Positions 44,355-53,274 of a DNA stretch of 64,000 nt are shown here, piece by piece; position 1 is the first letter of the stretch; each line of letters starts with the position of its first letter. Origin of the DNA: Flavipsychrobacter sp. Lineage in GTDB: Bacteria > Bacteroidota > Bacteroidia > Chitinophagales > Chitinophagaceae. The position numbers and the translations under genes were made by a program. The DNA lies in assembly GCA_016786665.1 (NCBI GenBank), contig JAEUVZ010000059.1, forward strand, positions 1 to 64,000, in the 5' to 3' direction. Under the pieces are notes generated by a model, which worked only from the letters and a program-made list of their open reading frames with translations, made no database searches and was not told the origin of the DNA.

Positions 44355-47300
44355 CTATTGTTTCTGCAGCTTTTTCATTTCCTTAAAGTTGCCGTCCTTA
44401 TCGCGCACATTCAGCAGATAGCTTCCGGCAGCCAGGTCTTTTACGTTGAGTACCTGTTCGGCAGATACCTGCTCCAGTTTCCATTCCTGCATGGTTTGAC
44501 CCAGCATATTGAACAGAATAACGTGGTCGCCATCGGCCAGGCCTTTTATTACCAATTGATTGGTAAATGGATTAGGGTAGATGTCGATGGGGGCATTCCC
44601 GTTCCTGCTAGCTACAGAAGTAGGCCAATCCTCAATAGTAATGGTATTGGTGGTGGCAGCCAGGTAGCAGCCAGAACCAGAGTTGTTCACTATAGCATAA
44701 ATGGATTCGGTGCCTGCGCCTTTGGTGTATGTCATATACGGAACCGTAGTGGTGGTATAGAGCGCTGCATTGATGTACCAATCTATGGAGTACACGGTAT
44801 TAAAGTTGAACAGGTTTGCATATACGGTTACCATGCTTCCCTGCGGAGCGCCTCCCAGTGAGGTTACGGTAGCCATGGTAGGCAGGCCCGGGATTACTGT
44901 AATAGGCCCTACGGTGTTGCTGGTAACTGTAATGTTATCGTAACAGCCAGCAGCAGGAGGTGTGAACTCCAGGGTTACTACATCGTTATCTACCGGCAGG
45001 TAGGTAAAGCTAGCGTTATTCGGTCCCTGAGCTACGCCGTTAACATACCACTGGTAAGTGCCGCCCGGCGCATTATCTGCAGCAGTGAGCGTCATCGGCG
45101 CTCCCTGGCAAATAGTAGTTTGCGGAGTGGAGATGCTCACTGTAGGAGTAGTAAGCGGAGTGATAGTCATGGTGACATTCTCGGTGGTAAATGCGGGCTG
45201 AGAGCAGAGCAGGCTTGGTGTCATTTGCACGCTTACCACATCGCCGCTGTTGAGCGAGCCTGCCGCCGCAGTGTATGTGTCGCTGTTGGTGCCTACGTTT
45301 ATCCCGTTCACCTGCCACTGATAGGAAGGTGTGGTGCCGCCGTTGACAGGCGTAGCCGTGAAGGTAACGGCATCATCTATACAGGCGGTTGTGCCAGGGT
45401 TGGCTGCAATTGTAACGTCAGGTGCAGTCGGGTTCTGCACGGTCATGGTTATAGTGTTGCTGGTAGCGTTAGGCCCGGTGGTGCAGATGTTGGTGCCCAC
45501 GGTCATTACCACTTCTATCTGGTCGCCATTTACAAGGCCCGCACCAGTGTATACCGCGTTGTTGATACCTACGTTCAGGCCATTTTTCTTCCATTGGTAA
45601 GATGGGTTGGTGCCGCCATTAGTTGGCGCTGCCGTAAAGGTTACAATAGTGCCCACACAAATAGTGTCGTTAGGGCTTGGTGTTACAAACACAGAAGCCG
45701 GAACGCCTGAGTTTACATTCAGCACGGTAGCAACTGAGGTGCCCACGCAGCCTGCGCTGTTGGTTACCTCTACGGTGTAGTTGCCGCCTACGTTGGTATT
45801 GTATGTCTGGTTGGTAGCGCCTGCTATCGGGTTGCCATTCAGGTACCACTGGTAAGAGATGCCCTGCGATGCGGTAAATGTCTGGCTACCGGTGTTACAG
45901 ATGTTCACCGTGCCGGTAGGATTGATGGTAGGTACTATCGGGTTTACGGTAACCTGTACCGGCGTGCGGGTGTTTGCTCCGCATACGCTGGTGCCGAAGA
46001 TAGCTTCCGTATAGCCGCAGCTTTCGAAGTTTCCGCCGAAATCATCGCTATAGTATTCAAAGTGGAAGTACATCCTGCTGGTGGTAATGTCGAATGCGAT
46101 GGAGTGGAAATCGCTCAGGTAGATGAAGTTACCTATCTGGGTTTGTTGTCCCGTGGTAAGGTTCATCTTGGTGATGTTGGAATAGGTGTCTTCAGAGAAG
46201 AAGATGTAGTAGTCTGCACCATCATACTCCGCCCATCCACGAGAAGCAAAAGATTCGGAATAAATGTAGTTGAAGAATGGCAGCGTATTGGTAATAGTGG
46301 TGACGTTGCCCGTAGAAAGCGATATGCGGTAGAATGTCTGGCTGTTGCCCTGGTAGTAAATAACGTATCCTTCTCCGGGAGCAAGGAAGTTACCATTGTC
46401 GAAAGAGGGCACGTTGATAGGTGTGCTCAGCATTACAGGAGCTCCTATCGGATTGAGATCGGGGTCCATTTTGAATATCCGGTCTACAAGCCCGCCAGTA
46501 AAGTAGTAATCCGTCCCTGTTCCCGAAGCGTTGCCCAGTGCGTAAAGCGTTTGGCCCTGGTCGGCAAACAAGCCATCAGTGCGTGGCAGGCTGATACCAC
46601 CTGTGAGTGTGTTCTTATTGTACCGTGCGGTATTGTTGTCGCCGGTTACATACAGGTAGTTGCCGCTCACGGCTATGCCGCCCCTGTCGTCTCCTGTCAG
46701 TGCATCGTGGTCTACGATAGCGCTGTTGCTGGAGTTAGTGCTTTGTATAGTAGGAGGTATGTTGTTTTCCGCATAGTAGGTGCCGCTGGTAGTGGGGAAC
46801 AGGCTGGCTGTAGAGCCAGTGGCCAGCAGTGTGCCGCCTGTTGGCTGATTGTACCAGGATATGGTGCCACCTGCTACCGGTGTGCCCGTGAAGGTTGCCG
46901 GCTGGCCACAGGTAATGGTAAGGCTGGAAGGGGTAACTACCGGTGCTGCTGATGGCAGCGTATCTACATTTACCGGGGTAGATGTGGAGCTCAGTCCGTT
47001 AACAGTACAGGTAAGCACTGCCTGGTAGAAGATAGGCGCGTTGAGCGGCGGCGTAGTATAGGTAGAGCTGTTGCCACCTGAAATGTTAGTATATACCGTA
47101 TTGTTGGGAGAGCTTTGCCATTGATAGCTAACACCGTTGGTAGTAGCGCCGGATAGCCCTATAAGGCTGCTGCCGCCATTGCATATTACCGGTGGAACAG
47201 CGGTAGATACGCCCGGTACAGGGGCTGTAACGGTTACTGTAACTGGTTGTGAGGTAGCAGACTGGCTGGTAGTGATACAAGTGACAATACAGCGGAACTG

Positions 47301-48245
47301 TGTAGTAGTGGTGATGGAACCTGTGTTGGAAGCCATTGTGGTTTGAGAAGTGCCGAGGTTGAACCAGTTGGTGCCGTCGGTGGAGTATTGCCATTGGTAT
47401 TCCAGTTCGGTAGCAATGGTGCTGCCGCTGAGTGTAAGATTAGCATTGCCTTCGCAAGCCAGGGTAGTTATACTGGCAGTAGCGTTACCTGCGTTTGGCG
47501 TGCCGTTGCAGGGTGGCGGTGGTGTCCAGCGATATACCTGGTTAGTGGCAGGTTTCTGATTAACGAAGTTGTAGAAAATGGAAGCTGAGGGTGTGGGGTT
47601 GGTGCTGGCATTATCCAGCGTTTGAAAGTCTGTATCGGTGTTAGCAATACCTATAGTGGCCGATTCGGAGAAGCCGTCGAGCATTCCCGGCTCCTGGCGA
47701 TAGATGTACTCGATAATGTTGCTGGACTCATACAGCTTCACCTGGTATGATATGGTAGCAACGCCCAGGTACCAGAACCACGTCCAGTTACGCCATTCTA
47801 CAGTAAAGACCTGGTTGGGGGTTGTGCCTTCTGTTTTGTAGGCGGCATATCCCCCTACGAAGAAGTCGCCCATCTCGTCGTCCCACAGAGGCTGTAGCAT
47901 GGGAGTCATAAGGGCAAGGTTGTAAGTCTCATTTTCGCGCATTTCCCATGGGAAGGGATAACAGTCAGCAAAACTGATCCATCCGTTTGAGTTCACTTTA
48001 CAGGTAGCGTAGTTCGTTCCGCAAAAATTAAAGTTGAAACCGATGGGTATCATGCCAGAGCTGTTGTCGTCCGTCTCTACGTCTACCAGTTCGGTAGCGC
48101 CGGTTAGTGCTGTGTAAGTACCCGTAGTAGCGGTAAAGCCATAACTGGATGCAGGCTGTGCCAGCGCCTTTAATGACGGCAGGCAAAAAAGCAGCGCCGC
48201 AGCCACTAATCCCTTCAACATGTTGTTGGATAAATTTCTTTTCAT
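44355..48245 (-). CDS. Giant T9SS surface protein with Ig-like repeats and inserted propeller
   Basis: 1296 aa. Signal peptide (about 1-30), an N-terminal lectin/adhesin-like domain (about 31-240), several Ig-like modules (cores such as SYQWQSSPN, SYQWYLNG, SYQWKKNG, SYQWQVNG, TYQWYVNG), and a C-terminal type A T9SS sorting domain (IDIYPNPFTNQLVIKG, LAAGSYLLNV). Between about residues 530 and 780 a different block (SGNYLYVTGDNNTARYNK..., YDGADYYIFFSE...) of beta-propeller character interrupts one Ig-like module. It should be secreted to the surface and act in adhesion or recognition. It is a paralogue of the next gene upstream. Confidence 0.88.
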   Translation of the reverse strand: MKRNLSNNMLKGLVAAALLFCLPSLKALAQPASSYGFTATTGTYTALTGATELVDVETDDNSSGMIPIGFNFNFCGTNYATCKVNSNGWISFADCYPFPWEMRENETYNLALMTPMLQPLWDDEMGDFFVGGYAAYKTEGTTPNQVFTVEWRNWTWFWYLGVATISYQVKLYESSNIIEYIYRQEPGMLDGFSESATIGIANTDTDFQTLDNASTNPTPSASIFYNFVNQKPATNQVYRWTPPPPCNGTPNAGNATASITTLACEGNANLTLSGSTIATELEYQWQYSTDGTNWFNLGTSQTTMASNTGSITTTTQFRCIVTCITTSQSATSQPVTVTVTAPVPGVSTAVPPVICNGGSSLIGLSGATTNGVSYQWQSSPNNTVYTNISGGNSSTYTTPPLNAPIFYQAVLTCTVNGLSSTSTPVNVDTLPSAAPVVTPSSLTITCGQPATFTGTPVAGGTISWYNQPTGGTLLATGSTASLFPTTSGTYYAENNIPPTIQSTNSSNSAIVDHDALTGDDRGGIAVSGNYLYVTGDNNTARYNKNTLTGGISLPRTDGLFADQGQTLYALGNASGTGTDYYFTGGLVDRIFKMDPDLNPIGAPVMLSTPINVPSFDNGNFLAPGEGYVIYYQGNSQTFYRISLSTGNVTTITNTLPFFNYIYSESFASRGWAEYDGADYYIFFSEDTYSNITKMNLTTGQQTQIGNFIYLSDFHSIAFDITTSRMYFHFEYYSDDFGGNFESCGYTEAIFGTSVCGANTRTPVQVTVNPIVPTINPTGTVNICNTGSQTFTASQGISYQWYLNGNPIAGATNQTYNTNVGGNYTVEVTNSAGCVGTSVATVLNVNSGVPASVFVTPSPNDTICVGTIVTFTAAPTNGGTNPSYQWKKNGLNVGINNAVYTGAGLVNGDQIEVVMTVGTNICTTGPNATSNTITMTVQNPTAPDVTIAANPGTTACIDDAVTFTATPVNGGTTPSYQWQVNGINVGTNSDTYTAAAGSLNSGDVVSVQMTPSLLCSQPAFTTENVTMTITPLTTPTVSISTPQTTICQGAPMTLTAADNAPGGTYQWYVNGVAQGPNNASFTYLPVDNDVVTLEFTPPAAGCYDNITVTSNTVGPITVIPGLPTMATVTSLGGAPQGSMVTVYANLFNFNTVYSIDWYINAALYTTTTVPYMTYTKGAGTESIYAIVNNSGSGCYLAATTNTITIEDWPTSVASRNGNAPIDIYPNPFTNQLVIKGLADGDHVILFNMLGQTMQEWKLEQVSAEQVLNVKDLAAGSYLLNVRDKDGNFKEMKKLQKQ

Positions 48246-48418
48246 GAAAAATGGTGTTTTAAATCCCGATCAAAGCGAACACTCCCCGTCCTGTTTCGTT
48301 CTGTGGAAATTGTCTTATCGCTCTAAATCAACAGTAATTTAAGCATTATTTAGTAATAATATAACAGCCAGTTACATTTCAGGCGTACAGTTTTAACATC
48401 CTGTTTTGATTACATGCA

Positions 48419-48446
48419 AAAATCCCGCCTGTTGGGGCGGGATTTT
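48419..48446 (-). terminator. Terminator of the second T9SS Ig-like gene
   Basis: AAAATCCCGCC (48419-48429) and GGCGGGATTTT (48436-48446) around a 6-base loop; on the minus strand a T-run follows. It separates the two paralogous T9SS genes, so they are independent transcripts. Confidence 0.85.
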
Positions 48447-48467
48447 ATTTTATGGATGTATTAAATG

Positions 48468-49898
48468 TTAATTCTTAGTAAGGTGTATCACTTCTTTAAA
48501 GCTGCCATCGGCACTATGTACGTTCAGGAGGTAATTACCGGCCGGGAGTTCTGATACGTCCAGCAGCTCTTCCGTAGAATTGGCTTCACGAACAAGGGCA
48601 GCCTGGCCTACAATGTTCATTAACTGGAGGCGGTCGCCTTTAGCCAACCCAACAACTTTCAGCGTGTTGGTAGAAGGATTGGGGTAGATAGACACTGAGC
48701 GGTCTCCATTTACGGTACCTACTGAAGTGGCTATGCTGCTGATGGTGATAGTATTAGTGGTATCACTCAGGTAGCAACCGCCACCGCTGTTATTAGCTAC
48801 TGCATATATTACATCCACTCCGGGGCCTTTGGTGTACATCATGTATGGCACGGTGGTAGTGGTGTAATAATTGGTGTTAATATACCAGTCTATTGAATAA
48901 TTAAGGCTGAAGTTGAATAAGTTGGCATAAACGGTTACAGTGGAGCCATCTACCGCCTCCGGAACGGAAGATGCAGTTGCCAGGGTGGGTTGGCCGAGCG
49001 TAACATTGATGGTCATGCTATTGCTGGTAACGGTTATGTTCTCAAAACAGCCGGCAGCAGGTGGGGTAAACTCTACATGTACCACATCGCCATTGGCCGG
49101 CATGTATGAGTAAGTGCTGGCGTTTGGACCGATTGGCTGGCCGTTGCGAAACCATTGATAGGAGCCGCCCGGTGCGTTGTCAATGGCGTTGAATGTGACC
49201 ACTTCCGTTTCGCAAATGTCCGTTTGGTCGGCGGTCATGGCTACGGTTGGGGTAGTAAGTGGCAGTATGGTCATAGTAACACTGGCAAGTGCTGTTTGCG
49301 GAACGGCGCAAGGCTCGCTGCTGGTCACTATCAGGCCTACATTATCGTTGGTGGTGAGCGAGCCGGCAAGGGCGGTGTATGTATTGCTGTTGGTACCTAC
49401 GTTTACGCCATTTACCTGCCATTGGTAGTGAGGAGTGCTACCTCCGTTGGTGATGGTAGAGGTGAATACAATATCATCGTCTATACAAGCGGTGGTGCCT
49501 GTGCTGGGAGTAATGGTAGCTATCGGGGTCACCTGCTGCCCTGGGTTAATAGTAACTGTAGTAGGAGCGGATGTATTGGACTGATTGGTATTGGTGCAGA
49601 TAGATACTACGCGGAACATGGTAGTAACGAAGATAGTGCCTGTGTTGGACGCTGGCATAGGCTGCGGTGCGCCTAGTGCAAACCAGTTAATGCCGTCTGT
49701 AGAGGATTCCCATTGGTACAGCATGCCCGCTCCCAGCGTGCCGCCCCCCAGATTAAGGTTAGACGTGCCGGAGCAGGTGTGTACCTGCGGGCTGGAGAAT
49801 GCTCCGCCGGCGTTGGGCATCCCGGTACAGGGAGGCTGCGCCAGGGAAATCTGAGTGAAAGAAATGAATGCGAGAATTAAGTAGAAAAATTTCTTCAT
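48468..49898 (-). CDS. T9SS surface protein with Ig-like repeats (short paralogue)
   Basis: 476 aa from the ATG at 49898, giving a clean signal peptide (MKKFFYLILAFISFTQISLA). The mature protein starts PPCTGMPNAGGAF, followed by three Ig-like modules (MLYQWESSTDGINWF, HYQWQVNGVNVG, SYQWFRNGQPIG), a region with YSIDWYINTNYYTTTTVPYM, and a T9SS type A domain (VSIYPNPSTNTLKVVG, LPAGNYLLNV). Each part aligns by eye with the larger neighbour, which has extra N-terminal and propeller regions. Surface adhesion is the likely role. Confidence 0.88.
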   Translation of the reverse strand: MKKFFYLILAFISFTQISLAQPPCTGMPNAGGAFSSPQVHTCSGTSNLNLGGGTLGAGMLYQWESSTDGINWFALGAPQPMPASNTGTIFVTTMFRVVSICTNTNQSNTSAPTTVTINPGQQVTPIATITPSTGTTACIDDDIVFTSTITNGGSTPHYQWQVNGVNVGTNSNTYTALAGSLTTNDNVGLIVTSSEPCAVPQTALASVTMTILPLTTPTVAMTADQTDICETEVVTFNAIDNAPGGSYQWFRNGQPIGPNASTYSYMPANGDVVHVEFTPPAAGCFENITVTSNSMTINVTLGQPTLATASSVPEAVDGSTVTVYANLFNFSLNYSIDWYINTNYYTTTTVPYMMYTKGPGVDVIYAVANNSGGGCYLSDTTNTITISSIATSVGTVNGDRSVSIYPNPSTNTLKVVGLAKGDRLQLMNIVGQAALVREANSTEELLDVSELPAGNYLLNVHSADGSFKEVIHLTKN

Positions 49899-50043
49899 GG
49901 TTTTAATCGCTTTTAAACGCTGGTAATAGAGCATTTGCCAATGCCAGACTGTAAATTACTTTTTTTTATTGAAAATAAGGCTACTGGCGCATCTTACTAT
50001 TGTATAAGACGAGTAAGCCGCGGCAAAGGTGGGGGGCGATGGT

Positions 50044-50742
50044 CTATTTATCTGCTGTAATCGTTTCTATATCAGTAGCATAAGGATACAATCGGTGTTG
50101 TATGATGGTGCCCGTTTCCGCATGTAACTGTACTATGTCTTTGAACGATTCTTTATCGTGGTTAAAATCCCGTTCATTCCAGGTAAGGCTGTAAACCAGC
50201 CAACGAAATTCTTTCTGTGCGGGCAGGTAGTGCAGCTCGGCATAGGGTGGGTTTACACCCCGTACCAGGGTGTCGGCGAGGGCGATGGAGATAGCTTCCT
50301 GTGCGGAAATGAATGGGCAGGGAGTGTGTGCTACCGCCGCTTCGGGAATCATACCCAGCCAGGGCTCGCTGCTGTAGCCGAAAACAGTGTCTTCCCTGCG
50401 CACCTCGAAGCTGATGACGCCACTTATGGTATCGTAGAGGGGGCACTCGGCCCAGGGCATCACGAAGTGGTAGCGCATAAAAGCCCGGTCAAAATTTTTA
50501 GGTAGTTTGCGCGTGGTGGTGAAATGGCTGAAAGAAGCTTTTTTACCCTGTCTGTACCGGTAGCCGGAGGCGGCATCGAGCCGGCAGAACCGGAAAAGAC
50601 TATCGCCCATGGTAGTACGCAGCAGGCTATCGGCATTCAGGAGGATATCCTGCGTAGTGTACACGCGTTTTTTCTTCTTTTTAGCCAGGAGCACTCCCGG
50701 ACAAAGCACGAATATTGCCAGTATCAGCCAAACAGTACGCAT
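50044..50742 (-). CDS. Exported protein of unknown function
   Basis: 232 aa with a signal peptide (1-20, ...CPGVLLA) immediately followed by KKKKKR. The rest shows a mixed alpha/beta pattern with scattered aromatic residues (FMRYHFVMPWAECPLYDTISGV, EFRWLVYSLTWNERDFNHDKESFKD). I recognise no family; the last part loosely resembles a PepSY-like hairpin. It stands alone, with the pckA terminator about 80 bases upstream. Confidence 0.55.
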   Translation of the reverse strand: MRTVWLILAIFVLCPGVLLAKKKKKRVYTTQDILLNADSLLRTTMGDSLFRFCRLDAASGYRYRQGKKASFSHFTTTRKLPKNFDRAFMRYHFVMPWAECPLYDTISGVISFEVRREDTVFGYSSEPWLGMIPEAAVAHTPCPFISAQEAISIALADTLVRGVNPPYAELHYLPAQKEFRWLVYSLTWNERDFNHDKESFKDIVQLHAETGTIIQHRLYPYATDIETITADK

Positions 50743-50822
50743 ATCGGGTGAAAATTACACAATTAGCCGCAAAAACACGATGCGTGAAGTGCCTCATCTG
50801 CCCCTAGGCGGGGTAAATAGGA

Positions 50823-50847
50823 AAAGTCCCAGCATTGCCGGGACTTT
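50823..50847 (-). terminator. Putative terminator of pckA
   Basis: AAAGTCCC (50823-50830) with GGGACTTT (50840-50847); on the minus strand the stem is followed by TTTTC. It lies 31 bases past the pckA stop. Confidence 0.6.
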
Positions 50848-50877
50848 CTCAAAAAAATATTGATTATCAGTGTATTA

Positions 50878-52491
50878 TCAGGCATTAGCCAGCACTACCG
50901 GGGCGGCTGAGCGGATTTCCTCATTGGCCTGTGCGGCATACTTCTCAAAGTTCTTGATGAAGAGATTGGCCAGTTCGTTCGCCTTTTTGTCGTATGCTTC
51001 TTTGTCAGCCCAGGTTTCACGCGGGTTGAGTATTTCGGCAGGTACGCCGGGGCAGGACTGTGGCTTCAGTACTCCGAATGTAGCGTGCGCCTCGTAAGCT
51101 ACATCGTTCAGCTCGCCGTTCATGGCGGCGGTTATCATGGCGCGGGTATATTTCAGGCTCATGCGGCTGCCAATTCCGTAAGGGCCACCACTCCAGCCGG
51201 TATTAATGAGCCATACATTCACATCTTTGTGCTCGTCCAGCTTTTTGCCGAGCAGTTCGGCATATTTAGTGGGGTGCAGCGGAAGGAATACGCGTCCGAA
51301 ACAAGCAGAGAAAGTAGTTTGCGGTTCTGTAACGCCTACTTCCGTGCCGGCCACCTTAGCGGTGTAGCCACTGATGAAGTGGTACATAGCCTGCGCTTTT
51401 GTGAGCCTGGAGATAGGAGGAAGGATGCCAAAGGCATCGCAGGTGAGGAAGAAGATATTCTTCGGGTCGCCACCGTAAGATGGTTCTTTTGCGTTGGGGA
51501 TGTGGTGGATGGGGTAGGCGGCGCGGGTATTTTCGGTAATGCTGCCATCGGCATAGTCTACCGTTTTGGTTCCTGCCACGAACTTGATGTTTTCCAGCAG
51601 GGCATTGGGCTTAATGGCTGCATATATCTGTGGTTCTTTTTCGGCGCTCAGGTCTATCACTTTTGCATAGCAGCCGCCTTCAAAGTTGAAGACAGAGCCA
51701 TCGGCCCAGCCATGCTCGTCATCGCCTATCAGCGCGCGGTTAGGGTCGGCGCTCAGGGTGGTTTTGCCGGTTCCGCTCAACCCGAAGAAGAGGGCAACAT
51801 CGCCATTCTTGCCTTCGTTGGCGGAGCAGTGCATGCTCAGCACTTTGTGGTCGTGTGGCAGCACGAAGTTCAGCACACCGAAGATGCCTTTCTTCATTTC
51901 ACCGGTATAAGCCGAGCCGCCAATCAGAATGATGCGGCGAGTAAAGTTCACTATGGTAAAGTTGGCCTGGCGGGTACCGTCTATGGCCGGGTCGGCCTGA
52001 AAGCCGGGAGCCTGGAGTATCAGCCAGTCAGGGTTTTGAGTGTTTATTTCTTCTGCCGTAGGGCGCAGGAACAGGTCGTTGCAGAACAGGTTTGCCCAAG
52101 GTGTTTCGTTCACCACGCGCACATTGAGGCGGTACTTAGGGTCGGCGCAGGCATAGGCGTCGCGCACCCATACTTCTTTGCCTTCCATATACGCGCAAAC
52201 CCGGTCGTAGAGCTTATCGAAAGCCGCGGGTTCGAAAGGGATGTTTACATCACCCCAATCTACGCTGTCTTGAGTTATGGCGTCTTTTACGGTAAACTTG
52301 TCTTTAGGGGAACGGCCCGTGAATTTCCCGGTGCTCACGCAAAGCGCTCCTGTGTCATTCAGTTCTCCCTGTCCCAGTTCTATTGTTTTATTAACCAGAT
52401 CTTCAGGTGAGATATTCCAGTGAGCAACGGCTACATTAAGACCTAAGTCAGCAAGATTAGCTGACGGGTTCTTCTTTCCAAATTCCTGCAT
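50878..52491 (-). CDS. pckA: Phosphoenolpyruvate carboxykinase (ATP)
   Basis: About 537 aa from the ATG at 52491. Signatures: CVSTGKFTGRSPKDKF, the oxaloacetate/kinase motif RIILIGGSAYTGEMKKG, the P-loop FFGLSGTGKTTLSAD and the metal-binding DDEHGW. It converts oxaloacetate to PEP and CO2 with ATP in gluconeogenesis. The frame is open to a TTG at 52527, but that codon overlaps the -7 element, so the later ATG is chosen. Confidence 0.97.
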   Translation of the reverse strand: MQEFGKKNPSANLADLGLNVAVAHWNISPEDLVNKTIELGQGELNDTGALCVSTGKFTGRSPKDKFTVKDAITQDSVDWGDVNIPFEPAAFDKLYDRVCAYMEGKEVWVRDAYACADPKYRLNVRVVNETPWANLFCNDLFLRPTAEEINTQNPDWLILQAPGFQADPAIDGTRQANFTIVNFTRRIILIGGSAYTGEMKKGIFGVLNFVLPHDHKVLSMHCSANEGKNGDVALFFGLSGTGKTTLSADPNRALIGDDEHGWADGSVFNFEGGCYAKVIDLSAEKEPQIYAAIKPNALLENIKFVAGTKTVDYADGSITENTRAAYPIHHIPNAKEPSYGGDPKNIFFLTCDAFGILPPISRLTKAQAMYHFISGYTAKVAGTEVGVTEPQTTFSACFGRVFLPLHPTKYAELLGKKLDEHKDVNVWLINTGWSGGPYGIGSRMSLKYTRAMITAAMNGELNDVAYEAHATFGVLKPQSCPGVPAEILNPRETWADKEAYDKKANELANLFIKNFEKYAAQANEEIRSAAPVVLANA

Positions 52492-52524
52492 AGAAGAATG
52501 TTTATCTGAAAAATTTTTAGACGG

Positions 52525-52532
52525 CAAAAATA
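52525..52532 (-). promoter_or_regulatory. Putative -7 element of pckA
   Basis: TATTTTTG on the minus strand matches TAnnTTTG; predicted transcription start near 52518, about 27 bases before the ATG. The -33 box is weak. Confidence 0.5.
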
Positions 52533-52652
52533 CTACAATAAGGATATAGCAGGTATTAATTTTCGCTTTTTTATACAGTTTTTTCGTTAAATGGGTATAG
52601 TGGGTGAATGGAATTAATAATTATATAATAATCGCTCTGAGCTAAACCGCTC

Positions 52653-52686
52653 AAAAAATGAGGTTTGTCCTAAACTGAACAAACCT
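52653..52686 (-). terminator. Terminator of the Cys-rich secreted protein gene
   Basis: AGGTTTGT (52661-52668) pairs with ACAAACCT (52679-52686); on the minus strand it is followed by CATTTTTTGAG. It lies 35 bases past the gene's stop. Confidence 0.75.
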
Positions 52687-52721
52687 GCATGAATTCAAAA
52701 GTGCAATATGTGATTAGGCAT

Positions 52722-53174
52722 TCAATCGTAAATATGGCAAGTCCACTGAAACGTACCCGAATTGAAATAATCGATAAAGTAGTTCATGCTTTGGCAGTTA
52801 CTGCATGTTGGAGTTACAGATGCAGTGCTGAAGCATGAACTAAGCGTCCCAACTCTCCATGCCGGCGGGTTAAGGGAACAGTTATCGAAATCAACTTCAA
52901 ACCCGGTACAACCACCGAAGGAGGTGTTTATAGAATTCATCGTACTCCAGGACGCTCCACTGCCTGTATTGATGTCATTCCATGTTAAAGTCGTTGTAGA
53001 ACCATTAGCGACCGGTACATAATACGAAATAAATGAACTGCAAGCTTGGTTTTGAGGGTCTCTGGCCCAAATCCTTACATGTACGTCGCAGTCACTGTCG
53101 TTTTGTAAGATAATGTTTTGCGCAGTTGAACGAAGACCTATGGTAAAGAATAGTAAAGAAAGAAGAAGTTTCAT
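52722..53174 (-). CDS. Small Cys-rich secreted protein
   Basis: 150 aa with a signal peptide (1-18, ...LRSTA). The mature protein has eight Cys, enough for four disulfides (DSDCDVHVRIW, QACSSF, GGCTGF, DNCSLN, SSCFST, PTCSNCQ, WTCHIYD), many Ser/Thr/Asn, and no T9SS domain. I recognise no family. The surrounding 600 bases are AT-richer than the neighbours, so the gene may be a recent arrival. It is divergent from the T9SS SBBP gene, 100 bases away. Confidence 0.6.
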   Translation of the reverse strand: MKLLLSLLFFTIGLRSTAQNIILQNDSDCDVHVRIWARDPQNQACSSFISYYVPVANGSTTTLTWNDINTGSGASWSTMNSINTSFGGCTGFEVDFDNCSLNPPAWRVGTLSSCFSTASVTPTCSNCQSMNYFIDYFNSGTFQWTCHIYD

Positions 53175-53274
53175 ATTGATGTTTTTTTAAAGATAAAATA
53201 AAGTAACTATATTGTCAACCCCATGTTGGAATTTTATTTATATTTGAATATCTGACAATGTTAATCCCTCGCTT

